Shown one piece after another: positions 17,418-26,238 of a stretch of 64,000 nt of DNA. The notes beneath the pieces were generated by a model. It was not told where the DNA came from. It worked only from the letters and a program-made list of their open reading frames with translations, and searched no databases. Source of the stretch: Azoarcus sp. DN11 (lineage in GTDB: Bacteria > Pseudomonadota > Gammaproteobacteria > Burkholderiales > Rhodocyclaceae); assembly GCF_003628555.1 (NCBI RefSeq), contig NZ_CP021731.1, positions 2,108,001-2,172,000 on the forward strand, in the 5' to 3' direction. Numbering within the stretch: position 1 is the first letter of the stretch; every line of letters starts with the position of its first letter. Made by a program: the position numbers and the translations under genes.

Positions 17418-18587
17418 GTGGAAGCAACCAAGGGATCTTCGTCCCTGATGCAGTCGAATTTCGATCTGGAGCAGTACGACCGGATCGTCAGAGCCTTGTA
17501 CGACGCGGCCCTCGACACCAGGTCGTGGGCGGACGCGCTCGAATATCTGCGGCAGATCTTCACGGCGAACTACGTCACGCTGATCCTGCGCACGCCCGAA
17601 ATGACCGACAAGGGCCTGATGATCGCCGTCGGCGACGTCGAGGGCGGCGGCCGCGTCACCTACATGAACTACCCGCAGACGACGACGCCCTTCGTCAATC
17701 AGCCGGCCGACAAGGTGTTTACGGTCGAGGACCTGATGAGCGAGAGCGAGTGGCGGCGCTCGTCCTACTACCAGCACTGGTGCGCGGGTCATGGCGTCTT
17801 TCACGTCATGGGCGTCGATATCGCGACCCCGGGGGCCGGCAAGCTGCGTTTCCGCATCACGCGCCCGGAGGATGCGCCGAAGTTCTCGGCCGAGGACCGC
17901 GCGCGCTGCGAAGCGCTGCTGCCCCATCTGCGGCGTGCGCTGCAGATTCACAACCAGCTCGACCGCAGCGAATCGCTGGGCGCGATGTACGCGCAGGCGA
18001 TCGGCCGGCTGTCGATCGCGACGATCGTGCTGGACGAGAGCGGCAAGGTGCTCGACCAGAACCTGATCGCGAAGGAGATCCTCGCGTCCGCCGACGGCCT
18101 CAAGATCGTCGGCGGACGGCTCGAAGCGTCCTACCCGAGCGACAACCGCGAGCTGCAGCGCCTGGTGCGCAACGCCTTCGCGCGCTACGGCACGGACGAT
18201 GTCGCGGTTGCCGAAGCGATGTCCATCGCGCGGCCTTCCGGGCAGGTGAGCCTGGGCGTGGTGGTCGAGGTCGTGCCGTCGAGCGAATGGGCCGAAGGCA
18301 AGGGCCAGCCCGCCGCGGTGGTCTACATCCGCGATGCGACCGGCAAGTCGCTGGCGAGCAGCACGGTCGCGAAGCAGCTCTTCAACCTCACGCCCGCGGA
18401 GACCGCGCTGGCGCTCGAACTTACCAACGGCCTGTCGCTCGAGGAGGCCGCCGAGGCCCTCGGCATCCGCCGCAACACCGCGCGCGCCCACCTGCGCTCG
18501 ATCTTCTCCAAGACCGGCGTGCGGCGGCAGACTGAGCTCGTGCGCATCATGCTCAACAGCGTCGCGGCGCTCAGCAAGAACGGCTGA
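17418..18587 (+). CDS. LuxR-type transcriptional regulator with N-terminal sensory region
   Basis: A 389-residue regulator. GTG 17418 is favoured by GGAG 6-7 nt upstream; an earlier in-frame start (17298) would run through two tandem GGAGGGAACCCC repeats. The N-terminal about 320 residues contain no receiver domain and may include a PAS-like fold ([21 protein letters not shown]). The C-terminal LuxR/FixJ-type helix-turn-helix is [19 protein letters not shown] through [16 protein letters not shown]. Size and plan recall TeiR, the LuxR-type activator of steroid genes in Comamonas testosteroni. It stands between etfBA and SDR/ETF-QO and is a prime candidate for binding the 20-bp palindromes of this window, LuxR-type sites being about 20-bp dyads. 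Confidence 0.82.
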   Translation: MEATKGSSSLMQSNFDLEQYDRIVRALYDAALDTRSWADALEYLRQIFTANYVTLILRTPEMTDKGLMIAVGDVEGGGRVTYMNYPQTTTPFVNQPADKVFTVEDLMSESEWRRSSYYQHWCAGHGVFHVMGVDIATPGAGKLRFRITRPEDAPKFSAEDRARCEALLPHLRRALQIHNQLDRSESLGAMYAQAIGRLSIATIVLDESGKVLDQNLIAKEILASADGLKIVGGRLEASYPSDNRELQRLVRNAFARYGTDDVAVAEAMSIARPSGQVSLGVVVEVVPSSEWAEGKGQPAAVVYIRDATGKSLASSTVAKQLFNLTPAETALALELTNGLSLEEAAEALGIRRNTARAHLRSIFSKTGVRRQTELVRIMLNSVAALSKNG

Positions 18588-18622
18588 GCCGCGCGCCCTC
18601 CGGCAGCCGGAAATGCGTCGGA

Positions 18623-18642
18623 CATGATCTGAATGGACGATG
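18623..18642 (+). promoter_or_regulatory. Candidate regulon operator upstream of SDR/ETF-QO
   Basis: CATGATCT-GAAT-GGACGATG: exact proximal half, 5/8 distal half, 57 nt before the SDR start. AATATCC about 20 nt further on is a possible -10. Confidence 0.5.
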
Positions 18643-18699
18643 CGAAGCCGCGTCAAACAGCGGAATATCCGGTCAACACAGTCGGTCGTCGAGGATTTC

Positions 18700-19539
18700 A
18701 TGCAGAAAGTTGCATTCGTGACGGGAGCCAGCCGCGGCATCGGGCGCGAAACGGCCATCGCTTTCGCGCGCGCCGGTTTCGATGTCGCCATCAGCGCACG
18801 CACGATGGAAGAGGGTGAGACCCACGCGCACGCCCTGTACAAGGCGGACGGCAGCCCCTTGCCCGGCAGCCTTGCAGGCACTGCCGCCGCCATTCGCGGC
18901 CTCGGACGTCGCGCGCTCGCGATCCGCATGGACCTGCTCGACGACGCGTCGGTGCAGGCGGCCGGCGAGGCCGTGCTGCGCGAATTCGGCCGCATCGACG
19001 TGCTGGTTAACAACGCCGTGTACCAGGGGGGTGACCTCAACCTGCCCTTCCTCGACCTGGAACCCGCGACGCTGCAGCGCGTGTTCCAGGGCTACGTGAT
19101 GGCGCCCTTCCTGCTCACGCGCGCCGTGCTGCCTGCGATGCTCGCGCAGGGCGAGGGCGTCGTGATCAACATCACCTCGGGCGCCGGCGAAAGCGATCCG
19201 CCCGTTCCCGCGGGGCGGGGCGGCTGGGGCTATGCGTACGGCGCCGGCAAGGCGGCGGTGTCGCGCCTGTCGGGCATCCTGTCGGTCGAACTCGGTGAAA
19301 AGGGTATCCGCGCCTTCACGGTCAATCCGGGCGTCGTGACGACGGACGCGCTGAAAGTCACGATCGGCGAGAAAGGCGTGATCGCGCTGCGCAACGGATC
19401 GGCACCGCCGGAAGTCCCGGCCGCCGTCCTGCTGTGGCTCGCGACCGCCGCCGATGCGGCCCGATTCCAGAAACGCACGATCAACGCCCAGCCCTTCGCG
19501 CTCGAACACGGCATCGTCCCGGACTGGCGCAAACCATGA
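18700..19539 (+). CDS. SDR family oxidoreductase
   Basis: A 279-residue short-chain dehydrogenase. ATG 18700 (GAGGA 5 nt upstream) is chosen over 18640, which would place the operator inside the gene. Cofactor motif TGASRGIGRE; the usual NNAG is NNAV; Ser in NITSGAG; catalytic pair in YGAGK. An insert after the first helix (about 45-68, HALYKADGSPLPGS) is unusual for classical SDRs and may shape the substrate pocket. It is followed by ETF-QO with an ATGA overlap, an odd pairing that ties it to acyl-CoA oxidation. Confidence 0.85.
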   Translation: MQKVAFVTGASRGIGRETAIAFARAGFDVAISARTMEEGETHAHALYKADGSPLPGSLAGTAAAIRGLGRRALAIRMDLLDDASVQAAGEAVLREFGRIDVLVNNAVYQGGDLNLPFLDLEPATLQRVFQGYVMAPFLLTRAVLPAMLAQGEGVVINITSGAGESDPPVPAGRGGWGYAYGAGKAAVSRLSGILSVELGEKGIRAFTVNPGVVTTDALKVTIGEKGVIALRNGSAPPEVPAAVLLWLATAADAARFQKRTINAQPFALEHGIVPDWRKP

Positions 19540-21191
19540 GCAACGAACGCGAATCGATGGAATTCGACGTCCTGATCGTCGGCGGTGGGCCCGCGGGGCT
19601 GGCGGCTGCGATCAGGCTGAAGCAACTGGCGGCCGAGAAAGGCAGCGAAGTTTCCGTTTGCCTGATCGAGAAGGCTGCCGAGATCGGCGCGCACATCCTC
19701 TCCGGCGCGGTGATGGACCCGCGCGCGCTCGACGAACTGATCCCCGACTGGAAGGAACAGGGCGCGCCGCTCAACACCGCCGTCACCGAAGACCGCGTGA
19801 TCTTCCTCAACGAAACCGGCGGGCGCAAGGTCCCCAACGGCCTGCTGCCGGACTGTTTCCTGAACCACGGCAACTACATCGTGCGCCTCGGGAACGTCGC
19901 CGAGTGGCTCGGCGAGCAGGCCGAAGCGCTGGGCGTCGAGGTCTATCCGGGTTTTGCCGGGGCCGAGATCCTGTACGACCTCAGTGGCGAAACGAGCGGT
20001 GCCGTGAAGGGTGTGGTGACCGGTGACATGGGGGTGACGCGCGAAGGCGAGCACGGCCCCGCCTACCAGCCTGGCATGGAGCTGCACGCGAAATACACGC
20101 TGTTCGCCGAAGGCTGCCGCGGCCACTTGGGCAAGCAGCTCGAAGCGAAATTCAACCTGCGCGACGGCGTCGATCCGCAGACCTACGGTATCGGCCTCAA
20201 GGAGCTGTGGGAAGTGCCGGCCGAGCGCCACGAGCCGGGCGTGGTCGTGCACACCACGGGCTGGCCGCTGCCCTCCGACACCTACGGCGGCGGCTTCGTC
20301 TATCACCTCGAGGACAACCTCGTCGCGATCGGCTACGTCGTGGGCCTCAACTACACCAACCCGCACCTGTCGCCGTTCGAGGAATTCCAGCGCTACAAGA
20401 CCCATCCCGAGATCCGCAAGTATCTCGAAGGCGGCAAGCGCCTGGCCTATGGCGCGCGCGCGATCGCCGCGGGCGGCCTGCAGAGCCAGCCCAAGCTGGT
20501 GTTCCCGGGCGGCGCGCTGATCGGCGACGACGCGGGCTTCCTCAACGCCGCGCGCATCAAGGGCAGCCACGCCGCGATCAAGAGCGGCGCGCTCGCGGCC
20601 GAGGCCGCGTTCGAGGCGGTGGCCGCGGAGCGCCAGAGCGACGAACTCACGGCCTTCCCCGACGCGTTTAAGAGCAGCTGGCTGTACGCGGAGCTGCACA
20701 AAACGCGCAACTTCAAGCCCTACATGAAGAAGGGCCTGTGGATGGGCTCGCTGCTGTTCGGCATCGACCAGAAGGTGTTCCAGGGCAAGGCGCCGTGGAC
20801 GCTGCACAACTCGTCCGACCACGACAAGCTCAAGCCCGCGTCCGAGTGCCCGAAGATCGACTACCCGAAACCCGACGGCGTGCTGACCTTCGACCGCCTC
20901 TCCTCGGTGTTCCTGTCGAACACCAACCACGAGGAAGACCAACCCTGCCACCTGCGGCTGAAGGATGCGTCGGTGCCGATCGCGATCAATCTCGCGAAGT
21001 ACGACGCGCCCGAGCAGCGCTACTGCCCAGCCGGCGTGTACGAGATCGTGCGCGAGGAAGCGGGCCCGCGCCTGCAGATCAACGCGCAGAACTGCGTGCA
21101 CTGCAAGACCTGCGACATCAAGGACCCGACGCAGAACATCGACTGGGTCGTGCCGCAGGGCGGCGAAGGGCCGATCTACCAGGGGATGTAG
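19536..21191 (+). CDS. Electron transfer flavoprotein:ubiquinone oxidoreductase
   Basis: A 551-residue ETF-QO. N-terminal FAD motif DVLIVGGGPAGLAAAIRLK; conserved EIGAHILSGAVMDP; the membrane-associated region GRDDAGFL-type is present as LIGDDAGFLNAARIKGSH; the C-terminal 4Fe-4S ligands are in YCPAGVYE and CVHCKTCDIKDPTQNI. All four Cys are visible. It takes electrons from reduced ETF to the quinone pool at the inner membrane. Start overlaps the SDR stop. Usual family length. Confidence 0.96.
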   Translation: MSNERESMEFDVLIVGGGPAGLAAAIRLKQLAAEKGSEVSVCLIEKAAEIGAHILSGAVMDPRALDELIPDWKEQGAPLNTAVTEDRVIFLNETGGRKVPNGLLPDCFLNHGNYIVRLGNVAEWLGEQAEALGVEVYPGFAGAEILYDLSGETSGAVKGVVTGDMGVTREGEHGPAYQPGMELHAKYTLFAEGCRGHLGKQLEAKFNLRDGVDPQTYGIGLKELWEVPAERHEPGVVVHTTGWPLPSDTYGGGFVYHLEDNLVAIGYVVGLNYTNPHLSPFEEFQRYKTHPEIRKYLEGGKRLAYGARAIAAGGLQSQPKLVFPGGALIGDDAGFLNAARIKGSHAAIKSGALAAEAAFEAVAAERQSDELTAFPDAFKSSWLYAELHKTRNFKPYMKKGLWMGSLLFGIDQKVFQGKAPWTLHNSSDHDKLKPASECPKIDYPKPDGVLTFDRLSSVFLSNTNHEEDQPCHLRLKDASVPIAINLAKYDAPEQRYCPAGVYEIVREEAGPRLQINAQNCVHCKTCDIKDPTQNIDWVVPQGGEGPIYQGM

Positions 21192-21290
21192 CACCGGCAG
21201 ACTTTTCCGGGGGTGTCGCAACAAACGCTTTGGGGTTCTACGCTCTCCTCCTCTCCCTCTTGCGTGACACCTTCGTTTTTATAAATGGCG

Positions 21291-21322
21291 GCGCCGGCAG
21301 CGTCTTGCAGCGTTGCCGGCGC
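21291..21322. repeat. Hairpin-forming inverted repeat after ETF-QO
   Basis: A perfect 9-bp stem, GCGCCGGCA / TGCCGGCGC, around a 14-nt loop. No T-tract follows, so it is not a classical terminator; it could stabilise the 3' end of the transcript. Confidence 0.5.
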
Positions 21323-21424
21323 GCTCGCTAGCGTAGTGGTGTGTTCTTGGCGGGACTTATCTGAAGCGCAGCAATTCAGGTTGCGGCGGCCTCCTCCTCG
21401 TGTGCCGCGGAGCCAATTAGCAGG

Positions 21425-21528
21425 TCCCTTCCCCTTCAAGGGGAAGGACAGGATGGGGATGGGTTTCTTGCAAGCGCTTCGGAGTCCACCCATCCCCACC
21501 CCAGCCCTCCCCTTGAAGGGGAGGGAGC
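21425..21528. repeat. Palindromic intergenic repeat, copy A
   Basis: It begins with TCCCTTCCCCTTCAAGGGG and AGGATGGGGATGGG and ends with CCCATCCCCACCCCAG and CCTCCCCTTGAAGGGGAGGG, so the two ends are inverted copies. It fills most of the 380-nt gap between ETF-QO and bamA (convergent genes). The same unit recurs at 34324, 47851/49478, 54090, 54331, 54821 and 55143. Confidence 0.85.
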
Positions 21529-21574
21529 TATGCCGTACAGCGTGCACCGCTACACTACTGAGTTGCGACGTACC

Positions 21575-22702
21575 TCAGCGCGGGGCGGCCAGCACCTGCT
21601 CGGCGAAATGCTCGTCGATCTGCGCGCCCTTCGCGAGCAGTTGGCGGTACTTCACGAAATCGACCGTGTCCTTGCCCGTGATCTTGCGCGACTCGAAGGC
21701 GTTGAAGCCCAGCCAGGCTTCGTTGTTCATGTTCGCGGCAAGCCAATGGCGCTGCGCGGCCTTCTGCTGATCCCAGAAGAACTTCTTCTTGCCGCGGATC
21801 GCGTCGATCGAGTTCATCAGGCAGTTCGGGAAGAGGTTGGTGAAGCGCCAGATCATCGCATTCACTTCCTTGTCGAGCAGCTCGAAATCCACCTCGCATT
21901 GCGCGATCAGCGCCTCGGCGCGCGCCAGCGCTTCGCCCTGGACCATCTCGCCGTACACGATCTGCCCCATCTCTGACCACGTATCGGTCCGCACCTTGGG
22001 GTTGGGGATCCACTCGCCGTTCTTCTTCAGCACCGGCAGGACCTTCGAGATCATGCCCTTGTACTTCATCTTGTACGCGCTCCACAGCTCGCACGAGACG
22101 CAGTTGTAGATCGCGTCTTCCATCGACAGGAACCACGGCAGGAAGTCCGTCGAGCCGCCCACCGGCGCGCTCCCGTGTTTCGGTCCGGCCTGGCCATACA
22201 CGGCCATGTCCGACGAGATCGTGATGTCGGTCGCCATGCCGATTTCCTGGCCGCCCGCGACGCGCATGCCATTCACGCGGCAGATCACCGGCTTCTTGCA
22301 GTTGAGGATGCCGTCGACCATGCCGATGAAGAGGTCGATGTAGTCGCCGTATTCCTGCGGCCGCCGCGAATAGTAGGACGCGTATTCGGCCGTGTTGCCG
22401 CCGCTGCACCACGCCTTGTCGCCCGTGGCGGTGAAGACCGCAGCCACCACGCTGCGGTCCGACGACGCAGTCTGGAATGCCTCGATGACGCCCTTCACCA
22501 TTTCCGTCGTGTAGGAGTTGTACTGCGCCGGGTTGTTCAGCGTGATCCAGGCCGAGTACAGGTCCTCCACCGGCTTGCCGTTGGCGTCGATCACGGGCCG
22601 CTTCTCGTAGATCACCGAGGGCGCCGCGGTGCCCACATGCGCGTTGTCGATGAGGGCGTGATTCTTCAGTTCGTTGTCACGTTTCAGAAAGTCCAGGCTC
22701 AC
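21575..22702 (-). CDS. bamA: 6-oxocyclohex-1-ene-1-carbonyl-CoA hydrolase
   Basis: A 375-residue crotonase-superfamily ring hydrolase, the length of Thauera Oah and Azoarcus BzdY. GTG 22702 is used: GGAG lies 7 nt upstream and the product then starts MSLDFLKRDNELKNH. The family hallmarks are YSAWITLNNPAQYNSYTTEMVKG, GDKAWCSGGNTAEYASYYSRRP, GMRVAGGQEIGMATD and GQAGPKHGSAPVGGSTDFLPW. BamA adds water and cleaves the ring in anaerobic benzoyl-CoA degradation. Here it stands alone: no benzoyl-CoA reductase, BamR or BamQ genes are in the window. It may serve a pathway encoded elsewhere or be recruited for a cyclic CoA ester of the local pathway. Divergent from the DUF1302 gene. Confidence 0.92.
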   Translation of the reverse strand: MSLDFLKRDNELKNHALIDNAHVGTAAPSVIYEKRPVIDANGKPVEDLYSAWITLNNPAQYNSYTTEMVKGVIEAFQTASSDRSVVAAVFTATGDKAWCSGGNTAEYASYYSRRPQEYGDYIDLFIGMVDGILNCKKPVICRVNGMRVAGGQEIGMATDITISSDMAVYGQAGPKHGSAPVGGSTDFLPWFLSMEDAIYNCVSCELWSAYKMKYKGMISKVLPVLKKNGEWIPNPKVRTDTWSEMGQIVYGEMVQGEALARAEALIAQCEVDFELLDKEVNAMIWRFTNLFPNCLMNSIDAIRGKKKFFWDQQKAAQRHWLAANMNNEAWLGFNAFESRKITGKDTVDFVKYRQLLAKGAQIDEHFAEQVLAAPR

Positions 22703-22827
22703 GTCGGTCTCCAGGTATTGAGTGTGCCGGAAGGATTTCCGGCAACACATTGCAGTGATGTCGATCCAACAATCGGATTTCTATCTTTGATTTCGCCTCG
22801 ACCGTACAGGCACGGCGCCGCGCACGA

Positions 22828-22845
22828 ATCACCGATTCCGGTGAT
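22828..22845. promoter_or_regulatory. Perfect palindrome in bamA/DUF1302 divergent region
   Basis: ATCACCG-ATTC-CGGTGAT, 7+4+7, perfect. It lies 126 nt upstream of bamA and 196 nt upstream of the DUF1302 gene. It differs from the CATCGTCC operators and looks like a TetR/GntR-type site. The intervening 338-nt region otherwise holds no gene that I can support. Confidence 0.5.
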
Positions 22846-23040
22846 GCGGACACGCGGGGGATGGGATAGCCGGGGAGCGGAAAGCGCCGCTGTCGCCACG
22901 CCTTTCCATAGTTCGTTTTAGTGATGTCGCGCCAGGGGCGAGGTGCGAGCATCTCCGTGCCGCAGGGTGATTCCAATAACAGGCCGACTCGGCCCCCGCC
23001 GGGGACAGCCGACGTGAGCTCACATCGTGAGGGAGACGGG

Positions 23041-24714
23041 ATGCTTGCATCACAGCTTGAAAGGCACGGGAATGGCGCAGGAAAGCGCAGGCGCCCACTG
23101 GTACGGGCGCTTTCGCCCTTGTGCATGGCGTTTGCGAGTGCGGGGCTGCACGCGGCGGCGCCCGTGCAACTGGGATCGGATACCACGCTCGATTATTCGC
23201 TGACGCTGTCCTACACGGCGTCGACGCGCACGGAAAAGGCCGCGCACGAATACCTGAACGACCTCAACAGCGACGACGGCACGCGCAATTTCAAACGCGG
23301 CTCGCTGTTCACGAATCGCGCCAATGCGCTGGCCGAAGTCCGGCTCAAGCACGACAACCTCGGCGCGATGCTGAGGGCGAGCAGCTTCTACGACTGGGCC
23401 TATCGCTCCGCCAACGACAACGACTCGCCGCTCACCGTCAACAAGACCGGCGACCACGACGAATTCACGCGCCGCACGCGCCAGCTGAGCGGCAAGAACT
23501 CGCGCATCCTCGATGCCTTCGCCTATGGCAACTGGATGCTGGGCGACGAGCAGTTCCTGTCGCTGAAAGCGGGCCGGCACGTGCTCGCGTGGGGCGAAAG
23601 CCTGTTCTGGCCGAACATCAGCCAGGGGCAGTCGCCGCTGGACGCGACGAAGTTCAACGTGCCCGGCACGGAGGCGAAGGAAGGTTACCTGCCTGTCGGC
23701 CAGGTGTCGGCATCCTTCACGGTGAATCCGTGGCTGACTCTCGCGGGCTACTACCAGTACGAATGGGAAAAGACGCAGCTCAATCCGGTGGGCGACTTCT
23801 TCGGCAGCGACTACTTTGGTCCGGGCGCGCAGTTTTTCCGTCTCGCACCGGGTGTGATCGATACGCTGCCCGATCACTCCTTCCGTGTCGTCAATTTCGC
23901 CGGTGAGATCAAGCCGCGGAACACCGGCGAGTGGGGCCTGGCGTCGCGCTTCCGGCTGGGCGACACCACCGAACTCGGACTCTACCACTACCGCTACCAT
24001 GACCGCATCGGCGCGATATTCTTCGATTTCACGGGTGCGACGCAGTATTCGTCATTCCAACGATTCGGGCGCAAGGCCTCGCCGGCAAGTGCCCCGTATT
24101 ACAAGCTCGCCTACTTCGACGACATCAAGCTCACCGGCGTGAGCCTCAGTACCAAGATCGGCGATGCCGTGCAAATCGGCGCCGACGTGAGCTACCGCGA
24201 CGGCGCGCCCGTCTATCTGTCGAACGGCGCGCCCGCGCGCGGCCAGCTTACACAGGGCAACCTCAATTTTCTCTACATCCTCGGTCCGTCGAAGTTCGCA
24301 CATCAGACGACGCTGATGGGCGAAGTCGTGCATCAGCGCATCGAAGGTGTCGACAAGCTCACGATCACCGGCGGTCTGCCGGGCCAGAACGGGACCTTCA
24401 AGGACTTCACTTCCGACACTCAGACGAAGACCTCGACCCTGCTGGGCCTGGGTGCGATCTTCGACTACCCCAACGTGTTCGACGGCTGGGATCTGTCGAC
24501 GAAGGCGATCTGGACGCAGAACGTCGATGGCAGCGCGTTATTCGGTATGGGCAAGGACGACCGCCGGATCACGCTGGGCGCCGATTTCAAGCGCCTCGGC
24601 AACTTCACGGTTGGCCTGACCTACGTCGCCTTCCTCGGCTCCCCCGATCTGGCCAACGGCCGGACGTTGACCGATCGCGACTACGTGTCGCTCAGCGCCA
24701 AATACACCTTCTGA
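23041..24714 (+). CDS. DUF1302 family outer-membrane protein
   Basis: A 557-residue exported protein. ATG 23041 follows GGGAGACGGG; the product then begins with a basic stretch (GAGKRRRPLVR) and a signal peptide ending near LHAAAP, about residue 40. The rest is rich in alternating beta-strand patterns and ends in YVSLSAKYTF, an aromatic terminal residue typical of outer-membrane barrels. DUF1302 proteins are encoded with DUF1329 partners in degraders of steroids, terpenes and other hydrophobic compounds and are thought to take part in uptake. Followed by the DUF1329 gene after 28 nt. Confidence 0.88.
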   Translation: MLASQLERHGNGAGKRRRPLVRALSPLCMAFASAGLHAAAPVQLGSDTTLDYSLTLSYTASTRTEKAAHEYLNDLNSDDGTRNFKRGSLFTNRANALAEVRLKHDNLGAMLRASSFYDWAYRSANDNDSPLTVNKTGDHDEFTRRTRQLSGKNSRILDAFAYGNWMLGDEQFLSLKAGRHVLAWGESLFWPNISQGQSPLDATKFNVPGTEAKEGYLPVGQVSASFTVNPWLTLAGYYQYEWEKTQLNPVGDFFGSDYFGPGAQFFRLAPGVIDTLPDHSFRVVNFAGEIKPRNTGEWGLASRFRLGDTTELGLYHYRYHDRIGAIFFDFTGATQYSSFQRFGRKASPASAPYYKLAYFDDIKLTGVSLSTKIGDAVQIGADVSYRDGAPVYLSNGAPARGQLTQGNLNFLYILGPSKFAHQTTLMGEVVHQRIEGVDKLTITGGLPGQNGTFKDFTSDTQTKTSTLLGLGAIFDYPNVFDGWDLSTKAIWTQNVDGSALFGMGKDDRRITLGADFKRLGNFTVGLTYVAFLGSPDLANGRTLTDRDYVSLSAKYTF

Positions 24715-24742
24715 TTGCGTTCAAGCCGAAAAGGATCTGTTC

Positions 24743-26119
24743 ATGAAGATGAAATTGTGCGGACTGCTGCTCTCGTTTGTTGCGGCAGCACAGATGTTTC
24801 CCTCGATGGCCCTGGCGAAGGGAACGCCCGAGGAGATCGCCCGCCTGGGCAAGGACCTGACCTGCATCGGCGCGGAAAAGGCCGGTAACAAGGACGGCAG
24901 CATCCCCGAGTATTCCGGCAAGTGGCTGGGCGTGCCGCCGCACGTGCCTTTCAAGGGCACCGGCAGGCATCCCGTTGATGCCTATCCCGACGAGAAGCCG
25001 CTGGTCGTGATCACCGCCGCCAACATGGAACAGTACGCGGCGCGGCTGTCCGACGGGCAGAAGGCATTGTTCAAGAAGTATCCGCAGACCTTCCGCATGC
25101 CGATCTACCCGTCGCACCGCGACTTCCGCTTCCCCGATTCGGTGTGCCAGACGGCGAAGGAGAACGCCGCCCACGCCGAGCTGGTGAATAACGGCGAAGG
25201 CGTGATGGGCGTGACGGGCGGGCCGATCTTCCCCTTCCCGAAGAACGGCCTCGAACTGCTGTGGAACGCGATCATCCCGTACCGCGCCTACACCGAAGAG
25301 CTCGTCTCGGACAACGCCTACGTGCTCGCCGACGGCGCGATCAACTGGGGGCGCGTGAAGTCGCGCAACCTCGGTGCGGCGAACGAGCCGGGCGTGCGGC
25401 ACAAGACCGAGGGGCAGTCCTCGTACTACCTCAACGAGACGCTGCTGCCTGAGCGCGACAAGGGCGAGATCAACACCGGCATGGAGTTCTTCAACTTCGC
25501 CGAGCACCCGCGCCAGAGCTGGCGGTTCGACCCCGGCACGCGGCGCGTGCGCCAGTCCCCCGGCTATGGCTACGACATGTCCTTCCCCGGCACCGGCGGC
25601 TCGATCACCGTCGACGAGGTGCGCATCTTCAACGGTTCGCCCGAGCGCTACGACTGGAAGATCCTCGGCAAGAAGGAGATCTACATCCCGTACGACGCCT
25701 ACAAGGTGCATTCGCCGAACATCAAGTACTCCGAACTCGTGAAGCCGGGCCACGCCAATCCGGACTTCATGCGCTACGAGCTGCATCGCGTGTGGGTGCT
25801 GGAAGGCAAGCTCAAGGAAGGTTTCCGTCACCTGTACGGCCGGCGCGTGATGTTCATCGACGAGGACACGCTGTTCCCCATCATGGCGGACAACTACGAC
25901 GTGCGCGGCGAAATGTGGCGGACCTCGATGTTGAACCACTTCTACGCCTACGAGATGCAGACCTGGCAGGCGGGGGTCGGCTTCTATCACGACCTCAATG
26001 CCGGCACCTATCTCGCGTTCAACCTCGTCAATGAGCAGCCGTCGGCCTACAAGCTCAACGAGAACAAGATCACGCCGCAGATGTTCGGGCCCGAGGCGGC
26101 CCGGCGCATGGGCCTGTGA
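24743..26119 (+). CDS. DUF1329 family periplasmic/outer-membrane lipid-binding-like protein
   Basis: A 458-residue protein with a signal peptide (MKMKLCGLLLSFVAAAQMF...SMALA, cleavage near residue 25). DUF1329 has a LolA/LolB-like fold suited to binding hydrophobic ligands; the segments GLELLWNAIIPYRAY, SPGYGYDMSFPGTGG and RHLYGRRVMFIDEDT fit the family. With the DUF1302 barrel it probably forms an uptake or export pair for the hydrophobic substrate. Operon with the reductase and dehydrogenase genes that follow. Confidence 0.9.
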   Translation: MKMKLCGLLLSFVAAAQMFPSMALAKGTPEEIARLGKDLTCIGAEKAGNKDGSIPEYSGKWLGVPPHVPFKGTGRHPVDAYPDEKPLVVITAANMEQYAARLSDGQKALFKKYPQTFRMPIYPSHRDFRFPDSVCQTAKENAAHAELVNNGEGVMGVTGGPIFPFPKNGLELLWNAIIPYRAYTEELVSDNAYVLADGAINWGRVKSRNLGAANEPGVRHKTEGQSSYYLNETLLPERDKGEINTGMEFFNFAEHPRQSWRFDPGTRRVRQSPGYGYDMSFPGTGGSITVDEVRIFNGSPERYDWKILGKKEIYIPYDAYKVHSPNIKYSELVKPGHANPDFMRYELHRVWVLEGKLKEGFRHLYGRRVMFIDEDTLFPIMADNYDVRGEMWRTSMLNHFYAYEMQTWQAGVGFYHDLNAGTYLAFNLVNEQPSAYKLNENKITPQMFGPEAARRMGL

Positions 26120-26238
26120 TCGACTCCGCGCCGCGCGCGGGCGAGTCCGGGCCGGTCGGCCCGGAGGATGCCCCGCGCGGCATCCCGCTTTTCATGCGGC
26201 CGCCTGCGGGTGGCCGCAGCCACGACGAGGGACATGCG

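Noticed and set aside
19512..19519. CATCGTCC inside the SDR coding sequence
   Set aside because: In-gene match without palindromic partner; similar exact 8-mers occur near 57645 and 63401 in coding DNA.
22907..22926. CATAGTTC-GTTT-TAGTGATG as a regulon operator upstream of the DUF1302 gene
   Set aside because: Only 6/8 and 4/8 matches to the half-sites, so indistinguishable from chance; not listed as a feature.
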